Assembly (NCBI RefSeq): GCF_900142535.1
Contig: NZ_FRBE01000006.1
Span: 1 to 64,000 of the forward strand
Reading direction: 5' to 3'
Length of the DNA: 64,000 nt
Source of the DNA: Fibrobacter sp. UWEL
Lineage (GTDB): Bacteria; Fibrobacterota; Fibrobacteria; Fibrobacterales; Fibrobacteraceae
Under the pieces are notes generated by a model. It was not told the DNA's origin and searched no databases. It worked only from the letters and a program-made list of their open reading frames with translations. This document shows positions 1 through 9,416 of this stretch, piece by piece. Position numbers and translations under genes: made by a program. Position 1 is the stretch's first letter, and each line of letters begins with the position of its first letter.

Positions 1-149
1 AGCTCCTTATCCGCGACGCTTCTGCAAACGCAGAACTGTTCGGCAAGAGCGCCAAGGTTTACCTGAACCTCGCTGAAGCAGAAGTGATGAAGCACTCCAA
101 CTTTGTCATGAACCTGACCGCTGATCAGATCGCTGATTATAAAGCTTAA
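1..149 (+). CDS. C-terminal end of an unidentified protein (5' truncated by window edge)
   Basis: An open frame enters the window and ends at a TAA at 147-149, giving 48 residues that finish in TADQIADYKA. Codon use matches the neighbouring genes and a strong terminator follows about 80 bases later, so this is very probably the real end of a plus-strand gene. The visible part is helical and mildly charged, with no motif I recognise. The product cannot be named from this piece. Confidence 0.6.
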   Translation, partial: LLIRDASANAELFGKSAKVYLNLAEAEVMKHSNFVMNLTADQIADYKA

Positions 150-177
150 TGGACAATAGGGCGTTCGCGCGCCCCAG

Positions 178-221
178 TGTCATCCCGAGCGAAGTCGCGA
201 AAGCGACGGAGTCGAGGGATC
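178..221 (+). repeat. Dispersed palindromic repeat, GTCATCC-type
   Basis: The sequence starts TGTCATCCCGAGCGAAGTCG and ends in GTCGAGGGATC, with an inner GTCGC/GCGAC inverted repeat. The same start (GTCATCC[CT]GAGCGAAG) recurs at 23277 and, on the other strand, near 3062-3105. A related version lies inside a gene at 17786. It sits between a gene end and its terminator, a usual place for such elements. Confidence 0.6.
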
Positions 222-230
222 AAGCAATTT

Positions 231-267
231 AAAAGACCTCGACTCGCAAGAGTCGGGGTCTTTTTTG
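231..267 (+). terminator. Rho-independent terminator of the gene ending at 149
   Basis: The stem AGACCTCGACTC pairs with GAGTCGGGGTCT (one G-T wobble) across a GCAA loop and is followed by six T residues. It ends the plus-strand gene and lies just past the stop of the converging helicase gene. Confidence 0.85.
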
Positions 268-295
268 ACTTTATTTGTCAGAGGTTTTGAAACCG

Positions 296-1927
296 CTATT
301 TTCCGCCGCGGGCAGCTGCAGCTGCGGCAGAGGCGGCAGCCTGCTCACGCATACGCTTGCGGGCGCGGGAACCGGGGCGGTTCTTGCCGATGGTGCGGCG
401 GTTCAGATTGTCATCGCCGGCGGCGTTATTCTTTGCAAAATTCTGCGGGCGGTTATCGTCGCGGCGTTCTTCACCATTTTGTCCATTGCGACGTTCCGGC
501 TTGCGGCCGAACTTTTCTGCACGATTGCCACGGCGTTCTTCACGAGTTTGTGGGCGGTTTTCACCGCGGTCGCCGCCGTTTTCGCGGGCCTGTTCAGCTG
601 CGCGAGCATTGCGCTTGTCAGCCTGGTGCTTACGCCAATCAAACTTTGCAGGTTGCTGATCTTCGCCCTCACCAGAAGCCTGGCGATTGTCACGACGGTC
701 ATTGCGACGGTCACCCTTCTGGCCACGAGGCAAACGTCCGCGGGCATTACGCATTTCACTTTCGGGAGTTTCCTTCTGCTGTTCGGGCAACTTTTCGTAG
801 ATAGCCTTGTCGCCTTCAGGAATCTTCACCTTGGTCAACTTTTCAATGGCACGCAAATCCTGTTCTTCGTCAGGTGCGCAGAAGGAAATGGCAACGCCTT
901 CCTTGCCTGCGCGAGCCGTGCGGCCAATGCGATGCACGAAAGTTTCCGGTTCATTGGGAAGATCGTAATTGAAAACGTGTGTGACATCATCCACATCGAT
1001 ACCACGGGCAGCAATGTCGGTTGCCACCAGTACGCGGATCTGTTCACTCTTGAAGTTGCCAAGAGCTTCCTGACGGCGGTTCTGGCTCTTGTTGCCGTGA
1101 ATGGCAGCGCACTTAACACCAGCCTTTTCCAACACACGCACAATCTTGTCAGCGCCGTGCTTGGTGCGGGTAAACACCAGCACCTTCTTCATTTCTTCGT
1201 GGGAAGAAAGCAGTTCCTTCAGGAGGGCGCCCTTGCGGCGCTTATCAATGCGATAAAGTTCCTGACGGATGCGTTCAATGGGAGTGCTCTGGGGAGCCAC
1301 TTCGACGCGAACCGGATTGGGGCGCAAGATGGTAGCAGCCAAGTCAGAAATTTCCTTAGGCATGGTTGCGCTGAAGAACAAGTTCTGGCGCTTGCCCGGA
1401 AGCATTCCCACCACTTTACGAATGTCATGAATGAAGCCCATATCCAACATACGGTCGGCTTCATCCAAAACGAAGAATTCCACATTCTTAAGGGTCACAG
1501 CCTTCTGGCCAATCAAATCCAGCAAACGACCCGGAGTTGCCACCAGAACGTCCACACCGCGAACCAGAACGTTCTTCTGTTTCACATCGCTAACGCCACC
1601 AAAAATACAGGCGGTAGAAATTGCGGTGTATTGTGCATACTGTTTAAAACATTCTTCCACCTGAATGGCAAGCTCACGAGTGGGGAGCAAAATCAGGGCG
1701 CGGCAGGTTCTGGGCTGGCGGAACTTTCCAGAGTCCAACAGACGCTGCAGAATAGGCAGCGCAAAAGCGGCGGTCTTTCCCGTACCCGTCTGGGCAATAC
1801 CCAGCAGATCCTGACCTTCCAGCAAGCTGGGGATGGACTGTTCCTGAATGGGAGTGGGAGTTTCGTAGCCTACAGTGCGAACGGCGCGCTGCAACGGTTG
1901 TGCCAAAGGAAGTTCTTCAAATTTCAT
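296..1927 (-). CDS. rhlE: DEAD-box ATP-dependent RNA helicase (RhlE-like)
   Basis: This 543-residue protein carries all the DEAD-box motifs in order: a Q-motif region near residues 20-30, AQTGTGKT (motif I), PTRELA (Ia), TPGRLLD (Ib), DEADRMLDMGF (II), SATMP (III), ATDIAARGIDVDD (V) and HRIGRTARAG (VI). The helicase core takes up about the first 370 residues. It is followed by a basic, Arg/Asn/Gly-rich disordered tail typical of RhlE-type enzymes and likely to bind RNA. The family unwinds short RNA duplexes in ribosome assembly and RNA decay. The start is the ATG at 1925-1927; a longer plus-strand frame over the same DNA is a shadow. The exact subfamily symbol is by resemblance only. Confidence 0.93.
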   Translation of the reverse strand: MKFEELPLAQPLQRAVRTVGYETPTPIQEQSIPSLLEGQDLLGIAQTGTGKTAAFALPILQRLLDSGKFRQPRTCRALILLPTRELAIQVEECFKQYAQYTAISTACIFGGVSDVKQKNVLVRGVDVLVATPGRLLDLIGQKAVTLKNVEFFVLDEADRMLDMGFIHDIRKVVGMLPGKRQNLFFSATMPKEISDLAATILRPNPVRVEVAPQSTPIERIRQELYRIDKRRKGALLKELLSSHEEMKKVLVFTRTKHGADKIVRVLEKAGVKCAAIHGNKSQNRRQEALGNFKSEQIRVLVATDIAARGIDVDDVTHVFNYDLPNEPETFVHRIGRTARAGKEGVAISFCAPDEEQDLRAIEKLTKVKIPEGDKAIYEKLPEQQKETPESEMRNARGRLPRGQKGDRRNDRRDNRQASGEGEDQQPAKFDWRKHQADKRNARAAEQARENGGDRGENRPQTREERRGNRAEKFGRKPERRNGQNGEERRDDNRPQNFAKNNAAGDDNLNRRTIGKNRPGSRARKRMREQAAASAAAAAARGGK

Positions 1928-1982
1928 AGGTACGCAAGATAGAAAAATCCTCCATCCCCAATTTTTTTTAATTTTGAATTCA

Positions 1983-3002
1983 ATGCTATACGTTCATCAA
2001 TATCCCGACTGGACCCATTTCCGATACGATTCCCAGGCCATTATGAATGCGCTGGGGCTAGTGCGACGCACCCAAGGGAAATTGATTGGCCTTGCAGAAA
2101 TTTGCGGAGCCCAGGAACTGGAAGCAGAAATTATTACGCAGGAAATTGCAGCCAGTTTTTCAATAGATCATCACGATTTGAATCTGGAAGACATCCGCGC
2201 CGATGTGGAGAAGCGAGCCAAGGCATCTCGAAATTTTATCATCAACAGTCTTGGCGCAATTCAGAATGCAAGTACAGCATTCACTACGGAACGTCTTTTC
2301 AACTGGCACAGCGCGCTAAGCAAGAAGAATCCGTTCCGACTCCGCAATACGGACAACAAAATCACAAGCGGAAATGCTCCTGCGGAATTATCCTTTGTGG
2401 GGCCGCATCACGAGAGTTTGGCTAAGTTGGTTGAAAAATTCATCGCCTGGTTCGAGACTTCGCCTCTGGACGGAATAGTAAAGGCCGCCATTGCCCAGTT
2501 CTGGTTCTTGACCCTGCGTCCCTTTGAGGAAGCCAATGGCCGCCTGGCTCGAATGATTACCGCCATGCAGCTGGTGCGTTCCAGCGATTTCGGCAAATAC
2601 CTCTACCCCATCAACAGTCAGATTCTTGCTCGCCGCGATGAATACATGAGCATTCTAAATAAGGCCCAGCGTAGCAGTGGCGACATTACGGAATGGATTT
2701 TGTGGTTCCTCCAGCGACTGCAGGATGCCATGGAAGAAACACTCCGGACGCTTACCGCGAAGGCAAGCCAGATCCAGCAACAGCAGCGTTTCGCCGGCGC
2801 CGCCTTAAGTGTCCGCCAGCAAATGCTTTTAGACGCAGCTCTTTCCGGAAAACTCCCTCAGTTGTTCTCAGCGAAGGACGTGGCCCTCATCCTGGAAGCC
2901 AGCCACGACACCGCCCTCCGAGAAATTCAGGGAATGATCTCCAAGGGCGTTTTCAAGGCCGCACCGAAAGGCGGACGCAGCCAGAAATACTGCCTGGCTT
3001 AA
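1983..3002 (+). CDS. Fic family protein (DUF4172-type) with altered catalytic and inhibitory motifs
   Basis: The ATG at 1983 gives 339 residues that begin with the DUF4172-like segment MLYVHQYPDWTHFRYD. An upstream in-frame start at 1875 would run into the helicase gene and is rejected. The Fic core covers about residues 100-275 and a winged-helix-like tail lies at about 300-339. The Fic loop reads RPFEEANGRLAR (179-190) where the family has HPFxxGNGRxxR: the catalytic His is Arg179 and the first loop Gly is Ala184. The upstream inhibitory segment, usually SEIEG, reads SFSIDHH (58-64). Active Fic enzymes transfer AMP to target hydroxyls; this one may lack that activity or use another chemistry. 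It has no paired toxin-antitoxin gene. Confidence 0.85.
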   Translation: MLYVHQYPDWTHFRYDSQAIMNALGLVRRTQGKLIGLAEICGAQELEAEIITQEIAASFSIDHHDLNLEDIRADVEKRAKASRNFIINSLGAIQNASTAFTTERLFNWHSALSKKNPFRLRNTDNKITSGNAPAELSFVGPHHESLAKLVEKFIAWFETSPLDGIVKAAIAQFWFLTLRPFEEANGRLARMITAMQLVRSSDFGKYLYPINSQILARRDEYMSILNKAQRSSGDITEWILWFLQRLQDAMEETLRTLTAKASQIQQQQRFAGAALSVRQQMLLDAALSGKLPQLFSAKDVALILEASHDTALREIQGMISKGVFKAAPKGGRSQKYCLA

Positions 3003-3017
3003 ACCCATTCTGATAAA

Positions 3018-3051
3018 CAAAAAATCCCGATGGTTTTAAACCTATCGGGAA
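3018..3051 (-). terminator. Rho-independent terminator for glucokinase
   Basis: Read on the minus strand, TCCCGATAGG and CCATCGGGA form a stem around TTTAAAA, followed by six T residues. It lies downstream of the minus-strand glucokinase gene. On the plus strand no T-run follows, so it should act mainly on the minus strand. Confidence 0.75.
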
Positions 3052-3059
3052 CTTGTTGC

Positions 3060-3139
3060 TAGATCCTTCGGCTCCGCACCTTCGGCGCTTCGCTCAGGAT
3101 GACTCGCAGGAGCCGGCCCTTCGGCAGGCTCAGGAGCCT
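3060..3139 (-). repeat. Dispersed palindromic repeats, two adjoining units
   Basis: On the minus strand this holds GTCATCCTGAGCGAAGCG followed by GGATC-type ends (about 3062-3105). Next to it is a second unit with GGCCCTTCGGCAGGCTCAGG (about 3116-3135). Both resemble the units at 178 and 23277 and the short one after 18440. They occupy the space between the terminator and the glucokinase stop codon. Confidence 0.5.
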
Positions 3140-3144
3140 TATAT

Positions 3145-4212
3145 TTACTTTTGCAGATTCAGGCTTGCGTTGGCAGCGCCGTAGAGGCTGATGCTGTAAT
3201 CCTTAATCACGTACACCGGAATCTTGTTCAACAGCGGGCGGATGTTGGGATTGTAGTTCTTTTCGAAGTACTGCATGAACAGGTTATCGCGTTCCAGCCA
3301 GCGGAGATCCTTCTGGACGGTGCCGCCAGCCAGGTAGAAGCCACCCAGCGGGAGGAACAGGGTAGAAGCGTCAGAAGCGAAACGTGCCAGCATCTTCACG
3401 AAGAGGCGCATCATTTCTGCAGCAACGGGATCGTTGTCGCTAGCGCGGGAAATGTACTTGGGGCGATCGTTGGGTTCGGTTTCTTCGATCTTCTGGAAGT
3501 ATTCATTGTTAGGAACGCCGCGGGTTTCCTTCCACCATTCGTACATGTTACGTAGGCCCATGCCGGAAACGAGCGGTTCTACACCGGGAACGGTACCGAT
3601 CTTCTTTTCCATGTAGTCGTGGAATTCCTGAGAGTCCTTATCAAAGGGGGCGAAAGTAGAGTGGCCGCCTTCAGAGGAAGCGGGAATGTACTTCTGACCG
3701 TCAAATGCCAGGAAGCCAACGCCCATACCAGTACCCGGACCAATCACAGCCTTGGTAGCAGCCTGGGGAGCGGGAACGCTACCATCGGTATGAACCAGCT
3801 TGTGGATCTGTTCCGGATCATCCACATCCAGAGTGGGGATGCCGTAGCTAATGGCCATGAAGTCGTTAATCACGAGAGTAGGAATGCCGGTTGCTGCGGA
3901 GAGAGCTTCTCCATCCACAGACCAGGGCAGGTTGGTCATGACGCACTTGTTATTGGCAACAGGACCTGCAGCGCTAATGCAAATGTGGGTAGGCTTCAAG
4001 TCTGCACGAGCTTCGGCAGCAATCTTCAAAGTTTCACGAATGGGAGCATCCAGACCGTCAATATCCTTGGAGGGGCAGACCGTTTCCAGAATCAGGGTGA
4101 ACTTGCCATCCTTATAGCCTACGATACCCAGATTGGTGTTGGTACCACCGATATCGCCAGCGAGAACGAGGCGGTCAAACTTTGCGTCGGGATTTTTCCA
4201 CTTAATTTCCAT
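3145..4212 (-). CDS. glk: Glucokinase (Glk family)
   Basis: The 355-residue product phosphorylates glucose with ATP at the entry to glycolysis. The N-terminal phosphate-binding motif is LAGDIGGTNTNLGIV (about residues 17-31). Other hallmarks are the sugar-site segment LVINDF, the adenosine-loop GPGTGMGVGF and the EGGHSTFAP segment with the Glu and His of the Glk family (PF02685) rather than the ROK CxCG zinc motif. Length is close to the usual 320-350. The gene is alone on the minus strand with its own terminator. In a Fibrobacter that lives on cellulose it would handle glucose released from cellodextrins. Confidence 0.92.
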   Translation of the reverse strand: MEIKWKNPDAKFDRLVLAGDIGGTNTNLGIVGYKDGKFTLILETVCPSKDIDGLDAPIRETLKIAAEARADLKPTHICISAAGPVANNKCVMTNLPWSVDGEALSAATGIPTLVINDFMAISYGIPTLDVDDPEQIHKLVHTDGSVPAPQAATKAVIGPGTGMGVGFLAFDGQKYIPASSEGGHSTFAPFDKDSQEFHDYMEKKIGTVPGVEPLVSGMGLRNMYEWWKETRGVPNNEYFQKIEETEPNDRPKYISRASDNDPVAAEMMRLFVKMLARFASDASTLFLPLGGFYLAGGTVQKDLRWLERDNLFMQYFEKNYNPNIRPLLNKIPVYVIKDYSISLYGAANASLNLQK

Positions 4213-4274
4213 AATAATGCTCCAGATTATATAAAATCTTTAGATAAAAACTTGCAGCTTGTAATCTAGTATAA

Positions 4275-4312
4275 GAAAAGGGATTCCGTATTCGGGAATC
4301 CCTATTTTTTCA
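4275..4312 (-). terminator. Terminator downstream of the paralogous-domain lipoprotein
   Basis: GGGATTCC and GGGAATCCC form a stem around GTATTC. A T-rich tract follows on both strands (TTTTCTT on minus, ATTTTTT on plus), so it can work in either direction. The only gene that ends into it is the minus-strand gene at 4345-5553. Confidence 0.75.
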
Positions 4313-4344
4313 TAAAAATGCGTTGTTAAATAGCAATTTTTGAA

Positions 4345-5553
4345 TTATTGAGCATTCTTGATGCAGCGAAGGGACCAGCCACCATGCTTTACGGAAGCGA
4401 CGCTCGAGTAATACTTAAGAGTTTTACGATTATAATCATGATCCGCCGCATACACAAAGGCGTTACTTTCACCAGTCTCATTGACGCTCCAGAATCGGGT
4501 ATCATGGGTAAAGTCCAAGAAGAGCGAACCTACGATAACGCCATCATTTCTCACGCTTATGTAATGCCAGCCCACAGGAAGGGCGTTGAATCCAACCGTA
4601 TTCCTGCCCTTGGGCACCATCACCTTTTCGCCATCAACTTCCTCATATCCATCAGCCCACAGACTATCGGACTTCAGATGCACATCCAGGGAGTAGGCGG
4701 AATCAGGATCCACCACCGTGTAGATATAATCTTCTAGGGCATACCACTCCTTATGATTGGGAACATGCCAGCCATTGGGACATGCGCCCTGGTAATCCTT
4801 GGTGGTATCCACGACAGCGGTGGTTCTAATATAGTTGTACTCGTTTGGAATGTTCATGGCTCCGGCCCACCGATAATAACGGCCGTACTTTTCGCAATCA
4901 CCCAAGGTATTCTCCGTAGAGGAAGCCACATGACCGCCGGCACACCAGCTGCTGTCCACCTTGTAATTCAAGTTCTGGGCCATCCATACCTGATTGCCAA
5001 TCCTTACACTGCGATAATACTGATCATCACGTTCATCTACAAAGTATTCGTATCGACGATTGCCTAGCTGAACGTATCGTTCATGCGGTTTATTCTTATA
5101 ACAGATGCTCTTGGTAGAATCAAAAACCGTTCCGCCACAGCCCACGACTTCGATGTCGTTTACGCAGACCACGCTGTCGGTGTTATAGGTTTTACCCTTG
5201 CACAAGGGGTAAGCCTTTCCCTGGTAACAGAACTGTTTCGTACTATCAAAGTCCACATCACCACAAGAAGGAATCACATTACCCTGGGCATCGAGAGTAT
5301 CGTGAATCGTATCTCGTTCAATTTTCAGAACAGTGTCACGGACCACGACCGTGTCGGCTTTGAGAATCACCGTATCCTTCTTGGTCACCACAACGGAATC
5401 GCCATTTTTATAGATGGTGTCGACGACATAAACCGTATCTACAACACTTTTAGAATCCCGGACGCCGGACGCGCTGGTGGAATCTTCGCAGGCTAAAAAG
5501 AACATGGCTAGCAGGGAAGCCACGTAAATAAGAGGAATTCGAGCAGACCACAT
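4345..5553 (-). CDS. Lipoprotein with Fibrobacter major paralogous domain (TIGR02145-like)
   Basis: I place the start at the ATG at 5551-5553, behind AAGGAGAAAATT. This gives 402 residues with a lipoprotein signal ending FFLAC. Upstream in-frame codons would put 47 unlikely residues before the signal. After the lipid Cys comes a low-complexity stretch of repeated DTV units (about residues 35-95), then two Cys-containing repeats. The C-terminal Fibrobacter paralogous domain (about residues 180-402) holds IGNQVWMAQNLNY, the GRYYRWAGAMN segment, CPNGWHVPNHKEW and a terminal LRCIKN. The domain is abundant in Fibrobacter surface proteins and has no firm function. The protein is predicted to be anchored in the envelope. 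Confidence 0.88.
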   Translation of the reverse strand: MWSARIPLIYVASLLAMFFLACEDSTSASGVRDSKSVVDTVYVVDTIYKNGDSVVVTKKDTVILKADTVVVRDTVLKIERDTIHDTLDAQGNVIPSCGDVDFDSTKQFCYQGKAYPLCKGKTYNTDSVVCVNDIEVVGCGGTVFDSTKSICYKNKPHERYVQLGNRRYEYFVDERDDQYYRSVRIGNQVWMAQNLNYKVDSSWCAGGHVASSTENTLGDCEKYGRYYRWAGAMNIPNEYNYIRTTAVVDTTKDYQGACPNGWHVPNHKEWYALEDYIYTVVDPDSAYSLDVHLKSDSLWADGYEEVDGEKVMVPKGRNTVGFNALPVGWHYISVRNDGVIVGSLFLDFTHDTRFWSVNETGESNAFVYAADHDYNRKTLKYYSSVASVKHGGWSLRCIKNAQ

Positions 5554-5685
5554 AATTTTCTCCTTTGCGCAAAAATAGTTTTCCAGGGGAGGGAATCCAA
5601 TGGCAAACAAAAAGATTTGACAAAATGAGGGATAAAAACGATAATCTAAAAGAACAAATCTCCTTTTTAAAAATATATTGCCACT

Positions 5686-8600
5686 ATGCTTCACTTAAAG
5701 TTCGCTCTGAATCTTGAAAGCCTTGCCGATCACTTGATGGCAACCGTTAAAGCCGCATGGAAAAATCCCTTTGTGGCCCCCATCATTGTCTTTCCTGACC
5801 CTAAAATGGAACAATGGTTCCGCCTGCGCTGGGTTCAAAAGCAGGGAACTTTAGCCAACTTTAATTCCATGATGATCGACCGATTCCTCATGGAAATTCT
5901 AGTCGGTGACGATATTACCAAGCAGAAGCTGAACAGCGATGTGCTGCAGAGCGTGATTCTCGCCTACCTTTACGAAACGGACGAAAATGCCCAGCCCAAT
6001 TACAAGAGCCTGGGTGATGAAGTGGTCCGCTATTTGGAAGTGGATGGCAAACTAGACGAAAACCACATTTTCGATTTATCATTGAGAATGGCCTCCATGT
6101 TCCTGGAATACGAGACTTCCAGGCCTGCTGGGTTTGTACTGACTCGCGGAGGCAAGTGCGACGAAAACGGTAAGGCTCTAGGCATTCTGGATTGCTGGAA
6201 GCAGGGTGATCTAAAGGACTTCTTTGATGGCAGTCCTCGTGAAGAGTGGCAGCGAAAGCTCTATTCCAAGATTTTCCATCAGGATGGGAAAAAGCCCTCC
6301 TTGCTGACCCGCGCCTTTGACGCCATGAACGCCCGCAAGAATGCCGGCATGGAAGGCCCTGTAAATGTCAATTACTTGACCATTCCCTTCCTGTACAAGA
6401 CCTGCGAAAAATTCCACTGCGAAAGTTTTACGGACGGCGATAACGTTCTCCCTGTATTTATTTTCGGTCTGAGCGGTATGGGTCAGTTCTATCGCGTGAT
6501 CCTGCAAAAGTTTGCAGAAGAACATGACATTTACGCCTTCATCCAGAACCCCTGTATGGACTTCTGGGAAGACGTGGCGGCACCAGGCAAATACCACCAT
6601 TGGGAAAAATCCGGCAACCGCTGGACCAGTGGCGGTAACGACCTGCCCGAAGATCTAAAGAAACGTCTTCACGTTTCTGTTTCCGACGCGTCTCCGGATG
6701 AATTGGAAAACAGCGCTCAAGTGGAAGAAGGCGTAGATTCCGAGAATGAAAACGCATTGCTCTGCAATTGGGGACGTTCCGGTCGCGACAATATTAAACT
6801 GTGGTGTCAAGCAGCCAATTACGATTTTGAATTTGAAGACGGATTGGGGACATCTGGCGAGAACTGCGCCGACGAAAACAGCGCCGGTCTTTTGAAACAA
6901 GTACAGTCCATGATTGCCCAGCGTAAAAACAGCAGTCAGGATTTGCTGGAGTATTTCGAGGCTGACGCAGGCAAGAGCCGCGGTGGGTTCGCCGAGGACG
7001 CAACATTCTCCTTGACCTCCGCGCCCACCCGCGAAAGAGAAATCCAGGTGTTGCATTCCCGCATTTGCAAGTTGCTGAGTGAACGAGATGCCGACGGGAA
7101 GCCCGTCAACCGCATTAGCGATATTATGGTGTTCTCTCCTGATTTGGACAGTTACCGCACCGCCATCTACCAGGCGTTCGACCAGACGTCAAAAGATGGT
7201 CTCCATATTCCCTTCTCCATCGTAGACTCCCCTGCCCGCGCCTCCTTGACAGCAAATGCATTGGCGGTTCTCTGCGGTCTCTTGGATCCGGAAATTCAGA
7301 CCATCAACAGGCCCGCATTCTTTAGCCTGATGAGAAATCCCGTGGTGCAGCACACCCGCGGTATTACCGACGAAGATGTGGAAGCTTGGGAAGGCTGGAT
7401 CGAAAACATCCACATGTATCGCGACCGCAATGAAAAGCAGGGCGACTGGAAGAATGGTCTTCGCAGACTTTTGCTGTCCAAATTTACGGATGAGGACTTC
7501 CCCAACGGTTCTATGCAATGCGAGGAACTTCGTCCCTACTCCGATATCGCCAGCAGCAACAACAAGAGTCTCTGCAAGTTCGCTGATACCATTGACGAAC
7601 TGGACCAGTGGATTGATTTCGCAAAGACTCACAAGGCCGTGACGCCGGAATTGATGGACGAAGTCATCGATAAGCTTTCCAACTGGATTTCCATGCCGTT
7701 CGCTCCCGACGGATTCGCTGGCGAAACCATCGTCTACAAGCAGATCAGTACCGGCTTTGAAATTCTGAAGCATCAGTTTGACGCAGGCCGTAAGGAAATT
7801 TCCTGGCCCTGCATTATCCAGACTTTGAACTGCGCCGCCGAAAGTACGGAATACAGCTGCGGGAACCTTTTTGTGAACGGCGTTACTTTTGCGAAGTTCA
7901 TTCCCAACCGCATTATCCCAGTAAAGCATGTTTTCTTTATCGGTGCAAGTTCTGGCGCATTCCCGGGGAACAATCCCAAGAGCACCTTGGACCTTCGCAA
8001 CAATGTGGTGGCCTGGCCCGGCGATGACACACCCGTAGCCAAGAAGCGTTATGCGTTCCTGTGCCAGCTGATGAGTACTTCCAGTAGTTTCCACCTAAGC
8101 TACGTGAACAAGAACATCGCTAAGGACGAAGACCTGTACGCCTCTTCCATCATTAGCGACATCCGAAATTTCTTGAAGAACGCCATTAAGAAATCCGCCA
8201 AGGAGAAATATGGCGACGGAGCCGAAACTTGGATTGAAGAAAACAAGAACGCCATCAAGAATATTTGGCCCGAAACAGAAACTCCCCTGGATGAAAAGCG
8301 ACCCTACAGCGAACTGTTCACTCCCAAGGAATGGCGTAACCGCGCTACTTACGACGGCATGGTGAATCCCGCCGACAATGCAGAAGAAGCCCGTAAGCGC
8401 ACCCGTTTCCACTGGCAATGGGAAGACCTGGGTGATAAAAATACCATCAAGAATCCAGAACGCGTAAGTTTCCGAGAAATCCAGAAGTTCCTGGAAGATC
8501 CCTTCCAGTTCCGCATTACAAGAATGCTGGACACTAACGAACGTGAAGACGATGTGGATCCAGAATCAGAATACTTCGAACCTGTGGATTTTAACAACCT

Positions 8601-9405
8601 GGGCAACAGCGTGCTAGTCAACGCCATGGTAACCGCAGCCGTTACAGGCAACAAGGACGACAAGGACAAACTGGTCCACGACCTGAAACTGAACGGCGAA
8701 CTGCCTGACAACAAGTACGGAAACAAACTTCTGGATAGTTGTGAACACAAGTGTAATCGGGTTATTGGCCAGATGGAATCTACAGAAGGAGACGCTCCCG
8801 CCAAGGCGTCTGATTCCTGGAGTAATAAAGAAAAACTGGAGCTTGTCATCCTGCAGAATATCAATGGTCAGGATATCCGTTGGGTACTTTCGGGAACTCT
8901 TCCCTGGTGCAACGCAGATCGAAACCATCTTGTGTCCATCACGTCCACCAAGCCCAAGTCTCCCACCAAGACGCCCAACTTCAAACAGAGCAAGTATTTG
9001 AACACTTACGTAGCGGCCCTTGCCCTCATCGCACAAAAGAAGAGCGATGCGGAGGAAACCATCAAGATTTCTATTTACAGTTCCGATCTGGAAGCAGTGA
9101 AACCTGCAGAAGCAAGTGTTTCCATGTCTTCCTCCGAGGCAGTGGAGTTGCTGAAGGAAATCTACAGCACCGCATTTGTGGAACAGTATTCCAAGGCAGC
9201 CCCCGCAGATTTGCTAGGCAACGAATACAGTAACTTTGGTGACTACGCCAAGGATCTTTCTGACGTCTGGAAATTCTTCGGAAAGCGCAACATGTTCGAC
9301 AAGCGAAAAGACGTGGGCTTCACTCCCCTAGAAACCTTCCCCAGCGAATGGAATGAAGCCAGGGAACATCAGCAATCACTCATCAAGTTGAACGTGGTTT
9401 GCTAA
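5686..9405 (+). CDS. recC: Exodeoxyribonuclease V gamma subunit RecC
   Basis: The 1239-residue product starts with the RecC-type segment covering VFPDPKMEQWFR and continues with features of an inactivated SF1 helicase fold, including FIFGLSGMGQFYR (around residue 262). It lacks Walker motifs, as expected for RecC, which scans the unwound strand for Chi and holds RecB and RecD together. It is somewhat longer than E. coli RecC. No clear ribosome binding site precedes the ATG at 5686, but the first residues match the family, so I keep it. It is followed 11 bases later by recB. Expression probably starts in the 132-bp gap shared with the divergent lipoprotein gene. Confidence 0.9.
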   Translation: MLHLKFALNLESLADHLMATVKAAWKNPFVAPIIVFPDPKMEQWFRLRWVQKQGTLANFNSMMIDRFLMEILVGDDITKQKLNSDVLQSVILAYLYETDENAQPNYKSLGDEVVRYLEVDGKLDENHIFDLSLRMASMFLEYETSRPAGFVLTRGGKCDENGKALGILDCWKQGDLKDFFDGSPREEWQRKLYSKIFHQDGKKPSLLTRAFDAMNARKNAGMEGPVNVNYLTIPFLYKTCEKFHCESFTDGDNVLPVFIFGLSGMGQFYRVILQKFAEEHDIYAFIQNPCMDFWEDVAAPGKYHHWEKSGNRWTSGGNDLPEDLKKRLHVSVSDASPDELENSAQVEEGVDSENENALLCNWGRSGRDNIKLWCQAANYDFEFEDGLGTSGENCADENSAGLLKQVQSMIAQRKNSSQDLLEYFEADAGKSRGGFAEDATFSLTSAPTREREIQVLHSRICKLLSERDADGKPVNRISDIMVFSPDLDSYRTAIYQAFDQTSKDGLHIPFSIVDSPARASLTANALAVLCGLLDPEIQTINRPAFFSLMRNPVVQHTRGITDEDVEAWEGWIENIHMYRDRNEKQGDWKNGLRRLLLSKFTDEDFPNGSMQCEELRPYSDIASSNNKSLCKFADTIDELDQWIDFAKTHKAVTPELMDEVIDKLSNWISMPFAPDGFAGETIVYKQISTGFEILKHQFDAGRKEISWPCIIQTLNCAAESTEYSCGNLFVNGVTFAKFIPNRIIPVKHVFFIGASSGAFPGNNPKSTLDLRNNVVAWPGDDTPVAKKRYAFLCQLMSTSSSFHLSYVNKNIAKDEDLYASSIISDIRNFLKNAIKKSAKEKYGDGAETWIEENKNAIKNIWPETETPLDEKRPYSELFTPKEWRNRATYDGMVNPADNAEEARKRTRFHWQWEDLGDKNTIKNPERVSFREIQKFLEDPFQFRITRMLDTNEREDDVDPESEYFEPVDFNNLGNSVLVNAMVTAAVTGNKDDKDKLVHDLKLNGELPDNKYGNKLLDSCEHKCNRVIGQMESTEGDAPAKASDSWSNKEKLELVILQNINGQDIRWVLSGTLPWCNADRNHLVSITSTKPKSPTKTPNFKQSKYLNTYVAALALIAQKKSDAEETIKISIYSSDLEAVKPAEASVSMSSSEAVELLKEIYSTAFVEQYSKAAPADLLGNEYSNFGDYAKDLSDVWKFFGKRNMFDKRKDVGFTPLETFPSEWNEAREHQQSLIKLNVVC

Positions 9406-9416
9406 GGGAGGGGAAT

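Noticed and set aside
275-1942. Long open frame (555 aa) on the plus strand opposite the helicase
   Set aside because: It lies wholly antisense to a helicase gene with every family motif, has an unlikely composition and no recognisable domain; it is a codon-bias shadow.
1875-1982. Longer Fic protein starting at 1875
   Set aside because: It would overlap the start of the helicase gene, and the family N-terminus begins at the ATG at 1983.
2102-2425. Antitoxin or second gene paired with the Fic protein
   Set aside because: The small frames here are inside the Fic gene in another register and have no family match; no adjacent small partner gene exists.
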